Of a DNA stretch of 64,000 nt, positions 45,766 to 54,996 are shown piece by piece. The stretch's first letter is position 1; the number at the start of each line of letters is the position of its first letter. Made by a program: the position numbers and the translations under genes. The notes under the pieces are model-generated. The model searched no databases and was not told where the DNA came from. It was given only the letters and a program-made list of their open reading frames with translations. This DNA comes from Flavobacterium psychrophilum (lineage in GTDB: Bacteria; Bacteroidota; Bacteroidia; Flavobacteriales; Flavobacteriaceae). The stretch covers positions 1-64,000 of the forward strand of contig CAMCFT010000013.1 of the NCBI GenBank assembly GCA_945874225.1, given 5' to 3'.

Positions 45766-46424
45766 ATTTTGTCTATTAAAGCTGTTCTAATATTTTTGCT
45801 GAACGGACTTTCTAAATCGCCCATTCTTTCGGGGTGCCATTGTACCGCTAAAATAAATTCTTTGGCGGGATTTGCAGATTCTATTACTTCGATAACTCCA
45901 TCTTCGGAATAGGCAACAGCTTTCAAATCAGCCCCCAAATTTTCAATGGATTGATGATGGGCACTGTTGACTTCGCCAGATTCCTTTTTTACAATCGAGT
46001 AAAACAAGGAGTCTTTTTCTACTTGAATTGAATGTGTTTTGTCTTCTGTTCCTTTTTTGTGAATTTCGTTTTGAGTTTCTCCGTTGTCTAAATGCAAACT
46101 ACCCCCTTTGAAAATATTAATGAGTTGCAAGCCTCGGCAAATTCCCAAAACTGGTTTTTTCTCCTGCAAGGCTTTCGCCAAAACTGCCATTTCAAAAGCA
46201 TCACGTGCTGCATTGAATTTTTCAGGGGCATTAGCATAATCCACTTTTTCATTGGGTTCCATATCAATACCGCCAGTAAGCACGACTGCATCGCAATTTG
46301 AAACATCTTCTAAATTGTTTTTTACATAAGAAAGTTCCACAATTTCAATGTTGACATCGTTTCCTTTTACCCATCGAGGATAGTTGTGGTAATTAGTTTC
46401 GGAAAATGTTACTCCTATTTTCAT
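45756..46424 (-). CDS. class I glutamine amidotransferase-type hydrolase (PuuD-like)
   Basis: 222 residues. Nucleophile Cys in PVLGICRGLQLIN, triad His and Glu in QWHPERM, plus DAVVLTGGIDMEP typical of the gamma-glutamyl-GABA hydrolase (peptidase C26) family. It would release glutamate from a gamma-glutamyl product at the end of the pathway. It lies between the iron alcohol dehydrogenase and the aldehyde dehydrogenase, overlapping the latter by 10 bases. Confidence 0.9.
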   Translation of the reverse strand: MKIGVTFSETNYHNYPRWVKGNDVNIEIVELSYVKNNLEDVSNCDAVVLTGGIDMEPNEKVDYANAPEKFNAARDAFEMAVLAKALQEKKPVLGICRGLQLINIFKGGSLHLDNGETQNEIHKKGTEDKTHSIQVEKDSLFYSIVKKESGEVNSAHHQSIENLGADLKAVAYSEDGVIEVIESANPAKEFILAVQWHPERMGDLESPFSKNIRTALIDKICN

Positions 46425-46449
46425 TTAAATTTCTTTAAGCTTAATTCTT

Positions 46450-46617
46450 CGAAGCTTTGCTTCGATTTGTTTTTTTGCCACAGATTTCACATATTTTCAC
46501 AGATCTTACTTCGTCAGTTCGACCTTTGGTCTCGGGTCACGAATTTTCACAAATTTCTCCTTTTAATATTAAAAAATCTGTGTTAATCCGCTTTATCCGT
46601 GTCATCCGTGTGCCATT
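46450..46617. repeat. dispersed palindromic intergenic repeats
   Basis: The 194-base gap holds a CGAAGC-TTT-GCTTCG hairpin (46450-46464), a GCCACAGATTT block (46477-46487) facing AAATCTGTG (46574-46582), and the string TTAATCCGCTTTATCCGTGT followed by CATCCGTGTGCC, a well-known Bacteroidetes intergenic word family. It also has a GTCAGTTCGAC motif at 46514. No gene seen. Confidence 0.75.
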
Positions 46618-46618
46618 T

Positions 46619-47755
46619 TTAAAGAGCCTCTAAATATAATTTTTTAAAATCTTCTCTACTTACCGGTTTTGGATTGTTTGGATGTGCAAAATCTTCAATT
46701 GCCAAATCAGACAACGTTTCGATATGTTCCAATTTTACCCCAATAGCACTCAATTTATGAGGAATATTTATTTTGGTATTCAAGTCGAATAGATATTGTA
46801 CAACAGCTTCACCGGTGTCTTTTTTCAGTCCAAGAGTCTGAGCAATTCTTTTGAATTTATCTTCGTTTCCTGCAATATTGAAACGCATTCCATAAGGAAT
46901 TGCAACGGCATTTGCCAATCCGTGGTGCGTGTCCAAAAGGGAAGAAAGCGGATGCGCCATCGAATGCACAACTCCAAGTCCTTTCTGGAAAGCGATTGCT
47001 CCCATCATCGAACCCAACAACATTTTAGAACGAGATTCAATATCAGGATTATTGGTGGCTTTTTCCAAAGATTCACTTATTAATCGCATTCCTTCAAGAG
47101 CAATTCCATCGCAAATTGGATGGTAATTTTTTGCCAACAATGCTTCCATATTATGTGTCAAAGCGTCCATTCCAGTTGCTGCGGTAATAAATCCAGGCAA
47201 TGCCAATGTGAGTTCAGGATCTGCAAAAACGATTGCTGCCAACAGTTTTGGAGAAAATAATATCTTTTTTTGGTGTGTTTCATCATCCGAAATAATGGCG
47301 CTTCTTCCTACTTCGCTTCCTGTTCCAGCTGTTGTTGGAATTGTGATTAAGGTAGGAACATCATTGGTAATATAAATATCTCCACCTATTAAATCGTCGT
47401 ATTTAAAAAGGTCTTCGCGGTGGTTGATTCGCAAAGCAATGGCGCGTGCCACATCTAAACCAGCTCCTCCGCCTATGCCAATAATACAATCACATTTGGC
47501 ATTATCATAAGCGTCACCACCTTTATAAACGTCTGATTTTACAGGGTTTTTATGAATGTCATAAAACACTTCTGGTTCAAAACCTGCTACCTGTAAATCG
47601 GCTATAATGGTTTTAAAAAACGGAAGAACTGCCACATTTGGGTCGGTTGCTACTAAAGGTTTTTTGAAGCCATTTTTCTTCAAATATTCGGGTAATTCTT
47701 TGATTACTCCAGCTCCAAAACGTATCGTTGTTGGAAAATTAAATTGTGAAATCAT
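46619..47755 (-). CDS. iron-containing alcohol dehydrogenase
   Basis: 378 residues, group III (Fe) alcohol dehydrogenase. NAD-binding GIGGGAGLDVARAIAL; PTTAGTGSEVGRSAII; iron ligands in TGMDALTHNMEA (Asp, His), VVHSMAHPLSS (His) and DTHHGLANA (His). It would oxidise an alcohol group to an aldehyde with NAD+. In this cluster the fitting substrate is a gamma-glutamylated amino alcohol. An alcohol dehydrogenase is out of place in a putrescine pathway, which starts with amine oxidation. Confidence 0.93.
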   Translation of the reverse strand: MISQFNFPTTIRFGAGVIKELPEYLKKNGFKKPLVATDPNVAVLPFFKTIIADLQVAGFEPEVFYDIHKNPVKSDVYKGGDAYDNAKCDCIIGIGGGAGLDVARAIALRINHREDLFKYDDLIGGDIYITNDVPTLITIPTTAGTGSEVGRSAIISDDETHQKKILFSPKLLAAIVFADPELTLALPGFITAATGMDALTHNMEALLAKNYHPICDGIALEGMRLISESLEKATNNPDIESRSKMLLGSMMGAIAFQKGLGVVHSMAHPLSSLLDTHHGLANAVAIPYGMRFNIAGNEDKFKRIAQTLGLKKDTGEAVVQYLFDLNTKINIPHKLSAIGVKLEHIETLSDLAIEDFAHPNNPKPVSREDFKKLYLEAL

Positions 47756-47760
47756 ATTAA

Positions 47761-47788
47761 TTTTAGATTTAGGATTTTAGATTTAGGA
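47761..47788. repeat. 14-bp tandem repeat TTTTAGATTTAGGA x2
   Basis: Two perfect tandem units between the glutamine synthetase-like gene and the alcohol dehydrogenase gene. Similar (T)TTAGATTT words occur at 21225-21255 and 30003-30050. Confidence 0.85.
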
Positions 47789-47817
47789 TTTTACACATCA
47801 AATTCTAAATCACTGTT

Positions 47818-49176
47818 TTAAATTATCTCAAAATACCTTTTCATTTCCCAATCGGTAACGACTTTGGCAAATTGTCGCCATTCCCATTCTCTTGTTTCGG
47901 TGAAATGTTTTACAAAGGTATCACCAAAAAGTTCATTGGCAATCTTGGAATCACGCATTTTTAGGGTGCTGTCAATCAAATTTTTGGAGAGACGTCCGTT
48001 GCTTTCATCCGTGTAGCCGTTGGCGAGAGTTCGGGCTTGTTTCAATTCTAAATTGTTTTTGATGCCATACAAACCGGCAGCCAAACAAGCGGCTATTGCC
48101 AAATGCGGATTGGTGTCAGCACCAACAATCCGGGTTTCCAGTCGGCAGGATTTTTTTCCTGCTGGCAAAGCTCGCAATGCTACGGTGCGGTTGTCCACTC
48201 CCCAAGTTAGGGTTGTTGGCGCCCAGGCTCCTTCGACTAATCGTTTGTAGGAGTTAATTGTTGGCGCAATCATTGGCAATATTTCAGGTAAACAAAGCAA
48301 TTGTCCCGCGATATAACTGCGCATCATATCGCTCATTTTGTTAGGGTCTTTTTCGTCGAAAAAGAGGTTTTTGCTGGCGTCGGCATTCCAAATACTTTGA
48401 TGAACATGGCCTCCACAACCAGGTAAATTCTCAGAAATTTTAGCCATAAAAGTAGCCATAACTCCGTGTTTGTATGCGATTTCTTTTACGGCAGTTTTGA
48501 ACAAGGTTGCCCTGTCACCGGATAAAATGGTGGTACCGTATTGAATGGCAACTTCATAAGTTCCGGGTCCAGTTTCGGTATGCAATCCTTCTACAGGAAT
48601 ATCAAATTTGGTCAACAAATCGAACAAATCCGTGAAATAGTCATTCTTTAATGAAGTTCTCAGGATCGAATATCCAAACATTCCAGGTGTGAGTGGAGTC
48701 AGGTTTTGGAAATTTTTGGCTGCAGCCGATTCAGGCGTTTCGGCAAAATTGAACCATTCAAATTCTTGGGAAACAAATGGGGTGAATCCTTGGTCATTAG
48801 CTTGGGATTCAATTTTTTTTAATAATTGTCTGGGGCATATTTCAAGTGGACTTCCATCATTTTTAATAAATTCGCCAAGAAAAAAGGGAACTTCGTTTTC
48901 CCAAGGAATTTTTCTGAAGGTGTTAAAATCCAATCTTACTTTAGCATCAGGATAACCGGTGTGCCATCCGGTATAACTACCGTTGTCATAAGACACATCG
49001 GCCATATCCCAACCAAAAACGACATCGCAATAGCCAAAATCACTTTCGTAAATGGAAATAAATTTTTCGGCAGAGATGTATTTCCCTCTCAAAACACCGT
49101 CAATATCGACGATTGCCAGTTTTACTTTTTTGGAAGGATGGTTTTTTATATAATCTAAAATTTCGGTTTTGTTCAT
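47818..49176 (-). CDS. glutamine synthetase-like gamma-glutamyl-amide synthetase
   Basis: The start was placed at MNKTEILDYIKN (49176); the longer frame adds a hydrophobic stretch with no family support. 452 residues. GS fold: VDIDGVLRGKYI, HTETGPGTYEVAI, GCGGHVHQSIWN (ATP/metal loop), LTWGVDNRTVALR, RLETRIVGADTNPHLAIAACL. The N-terminus and the GCGGHVHQ form resemble PuuA/GlnA4/IpuC-type enzymes, which ligate glutamate to an amine, rather than GlnA making glutamine. Neighbours (amine permease, alcohol and aldehyde dehydrogenase, gamma-glutamyl hydrolase) support that role. Confidence 0.88.
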   Translation of the reverse strand: MNKTEILDYIKNHPSKKVKLAIVDIDGVLRGKYISAEKFISIYESDFGYCDVVFGWDMADVSYDNGSYTGWHTGYPDAKVRLDFNTFRKIPWENEVPFFLGEFIKNDGSPLEICPRQLLKKIESQANDQGFTPFVSQEFEWFNFAETPESAAAKNFQNLTPLTPGMFGYSILRTSLKNDYFTDLFDLLTKFDIPVEGLHTETGPGTYEVAIQYGTTILSGDRATLFKTAVKEIAYKHGVMATFMAKISENLPGCGGHVHQSIWNADASKNLFFDEKDPNKMSDMMRSYIAGQLLCLPEILPMIAPTINSYKRLVEGAWAPTTLTWGVDNRTVALRALPAGKKSCRLETRIVGADTNPHLAIAACLAAGLYGIKNNLELKQARTLANGYTDESNGRLSKNLIDSTLKMRDSKIANELFGDTFVKHFTETREWEWRQFAKVVTDWEMKRYFEII

Positions 49177-49271
49177 TTGGATAGTTACGGTTAGATTTGA
49201 TATAAATAGGATATAAAAATAGTAAATTAACACTCTAGATTTATTTTTTGAATACGTGTGTCTTGTAATGA

Positions 49272-49302
49272 CCAAGTCCTTTCTAATTTAGAAAGGACTT
49301 GG
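49272..49302 (-). terminator. terminator or attenuator between permease and synthetase genes
   Basis: CCAAGTCCTTTCT (49272-49284) pairs with AGAAAGGACTTGG (49290-49302). The flanking T-run is weak. It implies that the synthetase gene may have its own promoter in 49180-49265, although I see no good TAnnTTTG there. Confidence 0.75.
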
Positions 49303-49351
49303 GTATTTATTTTAGTGTTAATTTTATTAAATCAACAGCGATTGGAGAAGA

Positions 49352-50671
49352 CTAATCTTCTTCGATTGTTTCATCAAATTTATGAAATAATTTGAACGAT
49401 ATAAATCCCAGAGCTAATGTGCCAAAATACCATATGGCTAAAGTTTGGTTATAATAAGACATTGCTATGAGTGAAAAGACGCCAATCACTAATGCTACAA
49501 TGGGAAGAATGGGATAAAATGGCACTACAAATGGACGCACCAAATCGGGTTCTGATTGTCTCAATTTTAATAAGGACATCATCGAAAGTACATATAAAGT
49601 CAAAGCTCCAAAAACGGATACCGTAATTATTTCTGTAGTTTTTCCAGTCAATAAAGCGCCAATTCCAAGAAGCATATTCACGATAAGGGCATTTGCAGGA
49701 GTAAGAAATTTAGCATTTACTTTGCCTAGAAATCTGGGAGCGAAATCTATTTTTCCAAATTCCATTGTTGCTCTACCACCAGCCAGAATTAGACCGTGAA
49801 AAGAAGCAATCAGTCCAAAAAGACCAACGCCGATAAGCATATGATACATCATACTATCGGTAGAAACAGCCATTCCCATTGCCATTGGAAGTGGAGAGTC
49901 TGATAAACCTCCGTCTGCTTTATAAACTATTTTTTCCCAACCGCCCACGCCAATTGCCGCTACAAATACCATAATGCATAAGGCAACTAATGTTATCATT
50001 GCACTACCAAAACCTTTGGTAATGTCTTTTTGTGGGTTTATGGATTCTTCTGCAACATTGGCAACACCTTCAATACCCAGGAAAAACCAAATGGCAAAAG
50101 GAATCGCTGCAAATACTCCTTCCCAACCATTTATGCTAGGATTTTGTGTAAAATTTGCTACAGAAAAGTGTGGAATTGTAATGCCAAAAAACAAAATTAA
50201 TTCCCCTACTGCTAATATGGTGATGAACAATTCGAAAGTAGCAGCTATTTTTACGCCTATCACATTTAAAGTGGTAAATAACAGGTAGGCAACAATTGCG
50301 GTTGGCAATATTGGAACTTGAGGAAAGGAAAGATTTAAATAAGCGCCAATAGCAAAAGCAATCGCTGGTGGTGCAAAAACGAATTCTATAATTTGGGCCA
50401 AGCCAGTAATAAAACCTAAATTTTTACCAAAAGCTCTGTTGGCATAATCAAATCCACCACCTGCTTTTGGAATAGCACAAGCTAATTCAGAATAAGAAAA
50501 AGTAAAGCATACATACATAATAGTTATTATGAAAGTAGCTATTGCCATGCCAAATGTTCCGCCTTTTTCAAGGCCTAAATTCCAACCAAAATACATTCCT
50601 GAAATCACGTAACCTACGCCCAAGCCCCATAGTAGAAGCGGTGAGAGCGTCCTTTTTAAATGTATACTCAT
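49352..50671 (-). CDS. APC-family permease, ethanolamine permease-like
   Basis: The start was placed at MSIHLKRTLSP (50671), 46 bases after a perfect promoter; the longer frame runs into that promoter. 439 residues, 12 membrane segments. The start LLWGLGVGYVISGMYFGWNL, then CAIPKAGGGFDYANRAFG and QIIEFVFAPPAIAFAIGAYL, is very close to the Eat/ethanolamine permease branch of the amino acid-polyamine-organocation family. It probably imports ethanolamine or a similar amine. Confidence 0.85.
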   Translation of the reverse strand: MSIHLKRTLSPLLLWGLGVGYVISGMYFGWNLGLEKGGTFGMAIATFIITIMYVCFTFSYSELACAIPKAGGGFDYANRAFGKNLGFITGLAQIIEFVFAPPAIAFAIGAYLNLSFPQVPILPTAIVAYLLFTTLNVIGVKIAATFELFITILAVGELILFFGITIPHFSVANFTQNPSINGWEGVFAAIPFAIWFFLGIEGVANVAEESINPQKDITKGFGSAMITLVALCIMVFVAAIGVGGWEKIVYKADGGLSDSPLPMAMGMAVSTDSMMYHMLIGVGLFGLIASFHGLILAGGRATMEFGKIDFAPRFLGKVNAKFLTPANALIVNMLLGIGALLTGKTTEIITVSVFGALTLYVLSMMSLLKLRQSEPDLVRPFVVPFYPILPIVALVIGVFSLIAMSYYNQTLAIWYFGTLALGFISFKLFHKFDETIEED

Positions 50672-50716
50672 AAAATTTTGTTGTTTTAATTTGATAAAAA
50701 TGTGAGTTGTTAATTT

Positions 50717-50746
50717 CAAATATACTGTTAATTTAGAATTCAGCAA
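50717..50746 (-). promoter_or_regulatory. promoter of the permease gene
   Basis: On the minus strand TTG (50744-50746) is followed by exactly 19 bases and TATATTTG (50717-50724), a full match to the Bacteroidetes TTG-N19-TAnnTTTG consensus. The remaining 50747-51029 is AT-rich with a terminator and no gene. Confidence 0.75.
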
Positions 50747-50935
50747 GTAATTTTGTTAAAATTTGCAACTTTGTGTTATAATTTAATATTATTAATAAAT
50801 TAATTAAATTTTTTTTAATTTTTTATAATCAATTTGTTGTTTTATTGTTGAAATAGATTTAGTTTTTTTATCTTCCTATTATTATGTAAATTATATAGAA
50901 TCATCAAGTTAACAATAGGGATATTAAAAAAAAAC

Positions 50936-50974
50936 ACCCTATTATTCGTTAATTTAATTAACTAATAATAGGGT
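50936..50974 (-). terminator. terminator of the first CxxCH lipoprotein gene
   Basis: ACCCTATTATT (50936-50946) pairs with AATAATAGGGT (50964-50974), with an inner GTTAAT/ATTAAC stem. A9 on the plus strand gives a U-run on the minus strand. Confidence 0.85.
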
Positions 50975-51029
50975 AAATATTCAATAAATAAAAGTCAAAA
51001 ATATAACTATTAAATTATACCTTTTTAGT

Positions 51030-51500
51030 TTATTTTGTCCACATTCTGCTTCTTGAAACACCATCGTGACAGCTGTTGCAAGCGCCAGAGGTGATTGGTG
51101 ATGACATAGAACTTGTTGTTGTAGCACCAGTCACAGAAGGATATAGACCGCCTGTAAAATCAATGGTTGAGGAGGTGTAAAAATTTCCTTTAGCATCTAC
51201 TTGTAAAGTGTATTTTAAAGTTCCGGTCCCATCGGGGCCAGTATAAAGCTTTACTGTAGCGTTAGTATTTGTAGCTGTAAGTGCTTCATTATAAATCGTT
51301 CCGGCTACTTTCCATACAGGCGCTTCACCTCCGCCAGGTTTATGACAATCCATACAATTTTGTCCTGCATTATGACTTTCACTACTTCCGGTTGTACTGT
51401 TTTCTATTGAACCATATTCATCTTCTGTTGAGCATGACTGCATAGAGATAAGCAATAGAGTAAATGCAAATAATGTTATTGATTTTTGTTTCATTTTCAT
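51030..51500 (-). CDS. lipoprotein with paired CxxCH motifs (paralogue 1)
   Basis: 156 residues. Lipobox MQSC, an acidic start after the Cys (STEDEYGS), then a 115-residue domain that begins SHNAGQNCMDCHKPGG and ends SGACNSCHDGVSRSRMW. The two CxxCH sites fit covalent haem c attachment and bracket a beta-rich core (VKLYTGPDGTGTLKYTL, GNFYTSSTIDFTGGLYP). Methionines that could act as distal ligands are present, but coordination cannot be assigned. One of three homologous genes in a row; probably periplasmic or surface-exposed. Confidence 0.8.
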   Translation of the reverse strand: MKMKQKSITLFAFTLLLISMQSCSTEDEYGSIENSTTGSSESHNAGQNCMDCHKPGGGEAPVWKVAGTIYNEALTATNTNATVKLYTGPDGTGTLKYTLQVDAKGNFYTSSTIDFTGGLYPSVTGATTTSSMSSPITSGACNSCHDGVSRSRMWTK

Positions 51501-51538
51501 TTTTATATTTATTAAACGTTTATGTTTATTAATAAAAA

Positions 51539-51574
51539 AGTCTATTATTTGTAAAAAATAACAAATAATAGACT
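51539..51574 (-). terminator. terminator of the second CxxCH lipoprotein gene
   Basis: A 14-bp perfect stem AGTCTATTATTTGT / ACAAATAATAGACT with an 8-base loop, A-run before and T-run after. Its sequence is related to the hairpins after the other two paralogues. Confidence 0.9.
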
Positions 51575-51636
51575 CTATTTTTTAAGAATTTTGTAATTGG
51601 ATTGTTTACCAATTTTTTCTATTCTATAGGTTCAAT

Positions 51637-52293
<657 letters not shown>

Positions 52294-52334
52294 AATTGTT
52301 TTTTTTTAATTTATATCTGTTTTGTTTTTAAATG

Positions 52335-52379
52335 ACCTAGTCTGTTATTTGTCAATATAATACAAATAATAGACTAGGT
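52335..52379 (-). terminator. terminator of the third CxxCH lipoprotein gene
   Basis: An 18-bp stem (52335-52352 with 52362-52379) with one mismatch. The central TCTGTTATTTGT / ACAAATAATAGA is related to the hairpin at 51539-51574. Confidence 0.88.
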
Positions 52380-52415
52380 TTTATTGGATTATTCCCAATT
52401 TAGTGTGTTTCTTAA

Positions 52416-53783
52416 TTAGTTAGCCCAAACCCTTGCAGTGCCAGTGCCTCCAGTATGACAACTATTGCACGATGAAGGAGATGTTACAGAACTTCCCATA
52501 TATTTTGTAGTAGTTGGGCCTACAACTGCAGGATATAAACCTCCGGTAAAATTAACAGTGTTTGCAGAGTAAAAGTTTCCTTTTGCATTAGCAGTCATAG
52601 TGTATTTTATAGTTCCAGTTCCGTTTGGACCTGTATAAAAATTAATTACCAAATTTTTAGCTATTGTAGCTCCAGTGGAACTATTGTAAACTGTTCCTGC
52701 GACTGTCCATACTCCTTTATTTCCAGCTGAAGTGCCAGGAGTGTGACAACTCATACAATTCTGTCCAGCATTATGACTTGCACTTGAACCAGAGGAACTT
52801 CCAGTAAGCGTTATTGCAGTTGGTGTTGGTGCAGTTGGATTTACAGTAATAGTGTATGAAGAGGGGGTTCCTTTAACTCCGTTCACTGTAGGCGTTACGG
52901 TAATAGTAGCAATTATAGCAGTAGTTCCAGTATTAATGGCAGTAAACGATGGAATATTTCCTGAACCACTGGTGGCTAAACCAATAGCGGTATTCGAATT
53001 TGTCCAAGCGAAAGTTCCTCCAGCGGGTGTGCTGACAAAACTTGTTGCCGCAACAGCACCGTTGTTATTAACCGTGATGTTTGCAGGAACAATAACTGTT
53101 GGTGTTGTAGGACTTGGAGTTGTGGGGTTTACTGTAATAATATAGGAAGCAGGTGTTCCAGCAGTGCCACTTAGAGTTGGAGTAACTGTAATGGTCGCAA
53201 CTATCGCAGTAGTTCCAGCATTCGTAGCTGTAAACGAGGGAACATTGCCTGAACCACTGGCAGCTAAACCTATAGTTGTATTAGAATTTGTCCAAGTGAA
53301 AGTAGCTCCAGTAGGAGTACTGACAAAATTTGTAGTTGCCACAGTACTTCCTTTAGTAATGGCAATGTTTGCAGGAACTGTTACCGTTGCTATAATAGGA
53401 GCTATAGGGTTTACTATAATAGTATAGAAAGAAGATGTTCCAGCAGTTCCGTTTAAAGTTGGAGTTACTGTAATAGTCGCAATTATTGCAGTAGTTCCGG
53501 CATTTGTAGTTGTAAACAAGGGAACATTTCCTGAACCACTAGCGGCTAAACCTATTGCTGTATTAGAATTTGTCCAAGCGAAAGTAGCTCCAGTAGGAGT
53601 ACTTACAAAATTTGTCGCTGCCACAGTACCTCCTTTAATTATCTCAATGTTTGCAGGAAGCGTAACCATTAATTCATTAGCAGGAGGAGGAGTAGAAATC
53701 GGTGCATAAGGATTTTCAACTGTACAAGATTGTAATATTGCAATCACTAATAGAGTAATGAATGGAATTAGTTTGAGTTTCAT
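52416..53783 (-). CDS. lipoprotein with three PKD/Ig-like repeats and paired CxxCH motifs (paralogue 3)
   Basis: 455 residues. Lipobox LQSC, then three repeats of about 90 residues (NFVSTPTGATFAWTNSNTAI, GSGNVPLFTTTNAGTTAI and TITVTPTLNGTAG in each), a PKD-like fold used as a spacer by surface proteins. The C-terminal 120-residue domain has CMSCH and CNSCH and is nearly identical to paralogue 2. The three paralogues therefore differ mainly in stalk: none, Asp/TPT linker, or Ig-like repeats. First gene of the minus-strand group. Confidence 0.82.
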   Translation of the reverse strand: MKLKLIPFITLLVIAILQSCTVENPYAPISTPPPANELMVTLPANIEIIKGGTVAATNFVSTPTGATFAWTNSNTAIGLAASGSGNVPLFTTTNAGTTAIIATITVTPTLNGTAGTSSFYTIIVNPIAPIIATVTVPANIAITKGSTVATTNFVSTPTGATFTWTNSNTTIGLAASGSGNVPSFTATNAGTTAIVATITVTPTLSGTAGTPASYIITVNPTTPSPTTPTVIVPANITVNNNGAVAATSFVSTPAGGTFAWTNSNTAIGLATSGSGNIPSFTAINTGTTAIIATITVTPTVNGVKGTPSSYTITVNPTAPTPTAITLTGSSSGSSASHNAGQNCMSCHTPGTSAGNKGVWTVAGTVYNSSTGATIAKNLVINFYTGPNGTGTIKYTMTANAKGNFYSANTVNFTGGLYPAVVGPTTTKYMGSSVTSPSSCNSCHTGGTGTARVWAN

Positions 53784-54141
53784 AATTGTTTATTTTGGTT
53801 AAGTTTAAATTTATTTGTTGCTTTATTATTATTGTTGGGACAAATAGTTGCCTTTTGATATTAGTCCTTTTTGTTTTATATATTGAAAACATCTTTACAA
53901 TAAATTACCCTACCTTATTTATTTTTTAATTATTAAAATTATTTTTACTCTTCTATTTTGGCTTACAGTATCACAAATAGTTTTGTCCGTCTTTTGCATT
54001 CAAATTATATTTTTTTGGAGTTTAATTTTTGAATTCAACTTTTTACGGAATCCGTATTGGAGAAGATCGTACTAAAACTATTTTAGTATTAGATTACTGT
54101 GCTATCGGGTTAGATATAATTAGTTTTTAATGATAATTTTT

Positions 54142-54306
54142 CGTCAGTTCGAGTGATCCCGCTTTTGGGAGGGATCGTATCGAGAACAAGAAAAATTTCG
54201 TTAAAAACGATTCTCGATACACGTCACTTCGAGTGTCCTAATTTTTATCGGGATGTATCGAGAATTTTCGTTCCGTTTTACTGTACAAAAATCACTCGAA
54301 TTGACG
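54142..54306. repeat. composite palindromic intergenic element
   Basis: The ends CGTCAGTTCGAGTGAT (54142-54157) and ATCACTCGAATTGACG (54291-54306) are inverted repeats at 15 of 16 bases. Inside are GTATCGAGAA (54177-54186, again at 54255-54264), its inverse TTCTCGATAC (54211-54220), a second CGTCACTTCGAGTG (54222-54235), and the hairpin GATCCC/GGGATC (54155-54160 with 54171-54176). It is a MITE- or REP-like unit. The rest of 53784-54566 is AT-rich without a gene. Confidence 0.85.
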
Positions 54307-54566
54307 TTTTTAATAATTACACCCAAAGGGTTAATTTTTAATGATTTAATCCAGAGGATGTTATGTAGTATGCTATGTATTGAACTTATTAAAATAAAAT
54401 TCTAAGATTAGTTTCATCGGTGATTTTTACTTTTCATTATCATTTTTTTTATTAATTTTTATTTTTTGGTAGGGTATTTTTCTTTAGGGATGTTTTAACT
54501 ATTATAGAAACAAATAGAGATGTTTATTTGTTTTAAAAAAAAATAAAAACCCTAAAATCAATTATC

Positions 54567-54959
54567 ATGAACAAAAAATTTAAAATAATCGCTCTGTCAA
54601 TTATGTTAATAGGCATAACAGCATTTACCGGATACAATTATGTAATGTATGGCGGAGCACGAAATTTAACAACCGAAAACACCGCTTTTACTGTTTCCTC
54701 AAAAAGTATTGCAAATGAGTTTGCCACAAATATTGATTTGTCAAATAAAAAATACCTTGAAAAAGCTATTGCTATAAAGGGAACTATTACTAAAATAACA
54801 GGAACCGAAGTAATTATTGATGATTCGATTATATGTAATCTGAAAAATTTTGATTCTACAATCAAAAAAAATCAAGTGGTAACTTTAAAAGGTAGAGTTG
54901 TTGGCTATGACGATTTAATGGGAGAATTGAAATTAGATCAATGTTTTAAAGCTTCATAA
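54567..54959 (+). CDS. OB-fold (tRNA_anti-like) membrane-anchored protein
   Basis: 130 residues. An N-terminal membrane anchor (KIIALSIMLIGITAFTGYNYVMYGGARN in outline) and a C-terminal OB-fold: YLEKAIAIKGTITKITGTEV, IDDSIICNL, NQVVTLKGRVVGYDDLMGELKLDQC. Proteins of this type occur next to DUF5777 barrels, cytochromes and YceI genes in Bacteroidetes. First gene of a probable five-gene plus-strand operon. Role unknown. Confidence 0.75.
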   Translation: MNKKFKIIALSIMLIGITAFTGYNYVMYGGARNLTTENTAFTVSSKSIANEFATNIDLSNKKYLEKAIAIKGTITKITGTEVIIDDSIICNLKNFDSTIKKNQVVTLKGRVVGYDDLMGELKLDQCFKAS

Positions 54960-54996
54960 ATTCAGTTCAACAATTAAAAATCAAATCAATTAAATT

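Noticed and set aside
47818..49176. Calling the GS-like gene housekeeping glutamine synthetase glnA
   Set aside because: Context and sequence form (GCGGHVHQ, PuuA/GlnA4-like N-terminus) point to an amine ligase; Bacteroidetes GlnA is usually the larger type III enzyme.
44383..50671. Classical Puu putrescine pathway
   Set aside because: No PuuB-like FAD oxidoreductase or PuuE is in the cluster, and an iron alcohol dehydrogenase takes the oxidation step. Kept only as the alternative hypothesis.
54153..54341. Open frame of 62 codons with a GTG start
   Set aside because: It lies inside the palindromic repeat element, has no family resemblance, and its open state follows from the repeat composition.
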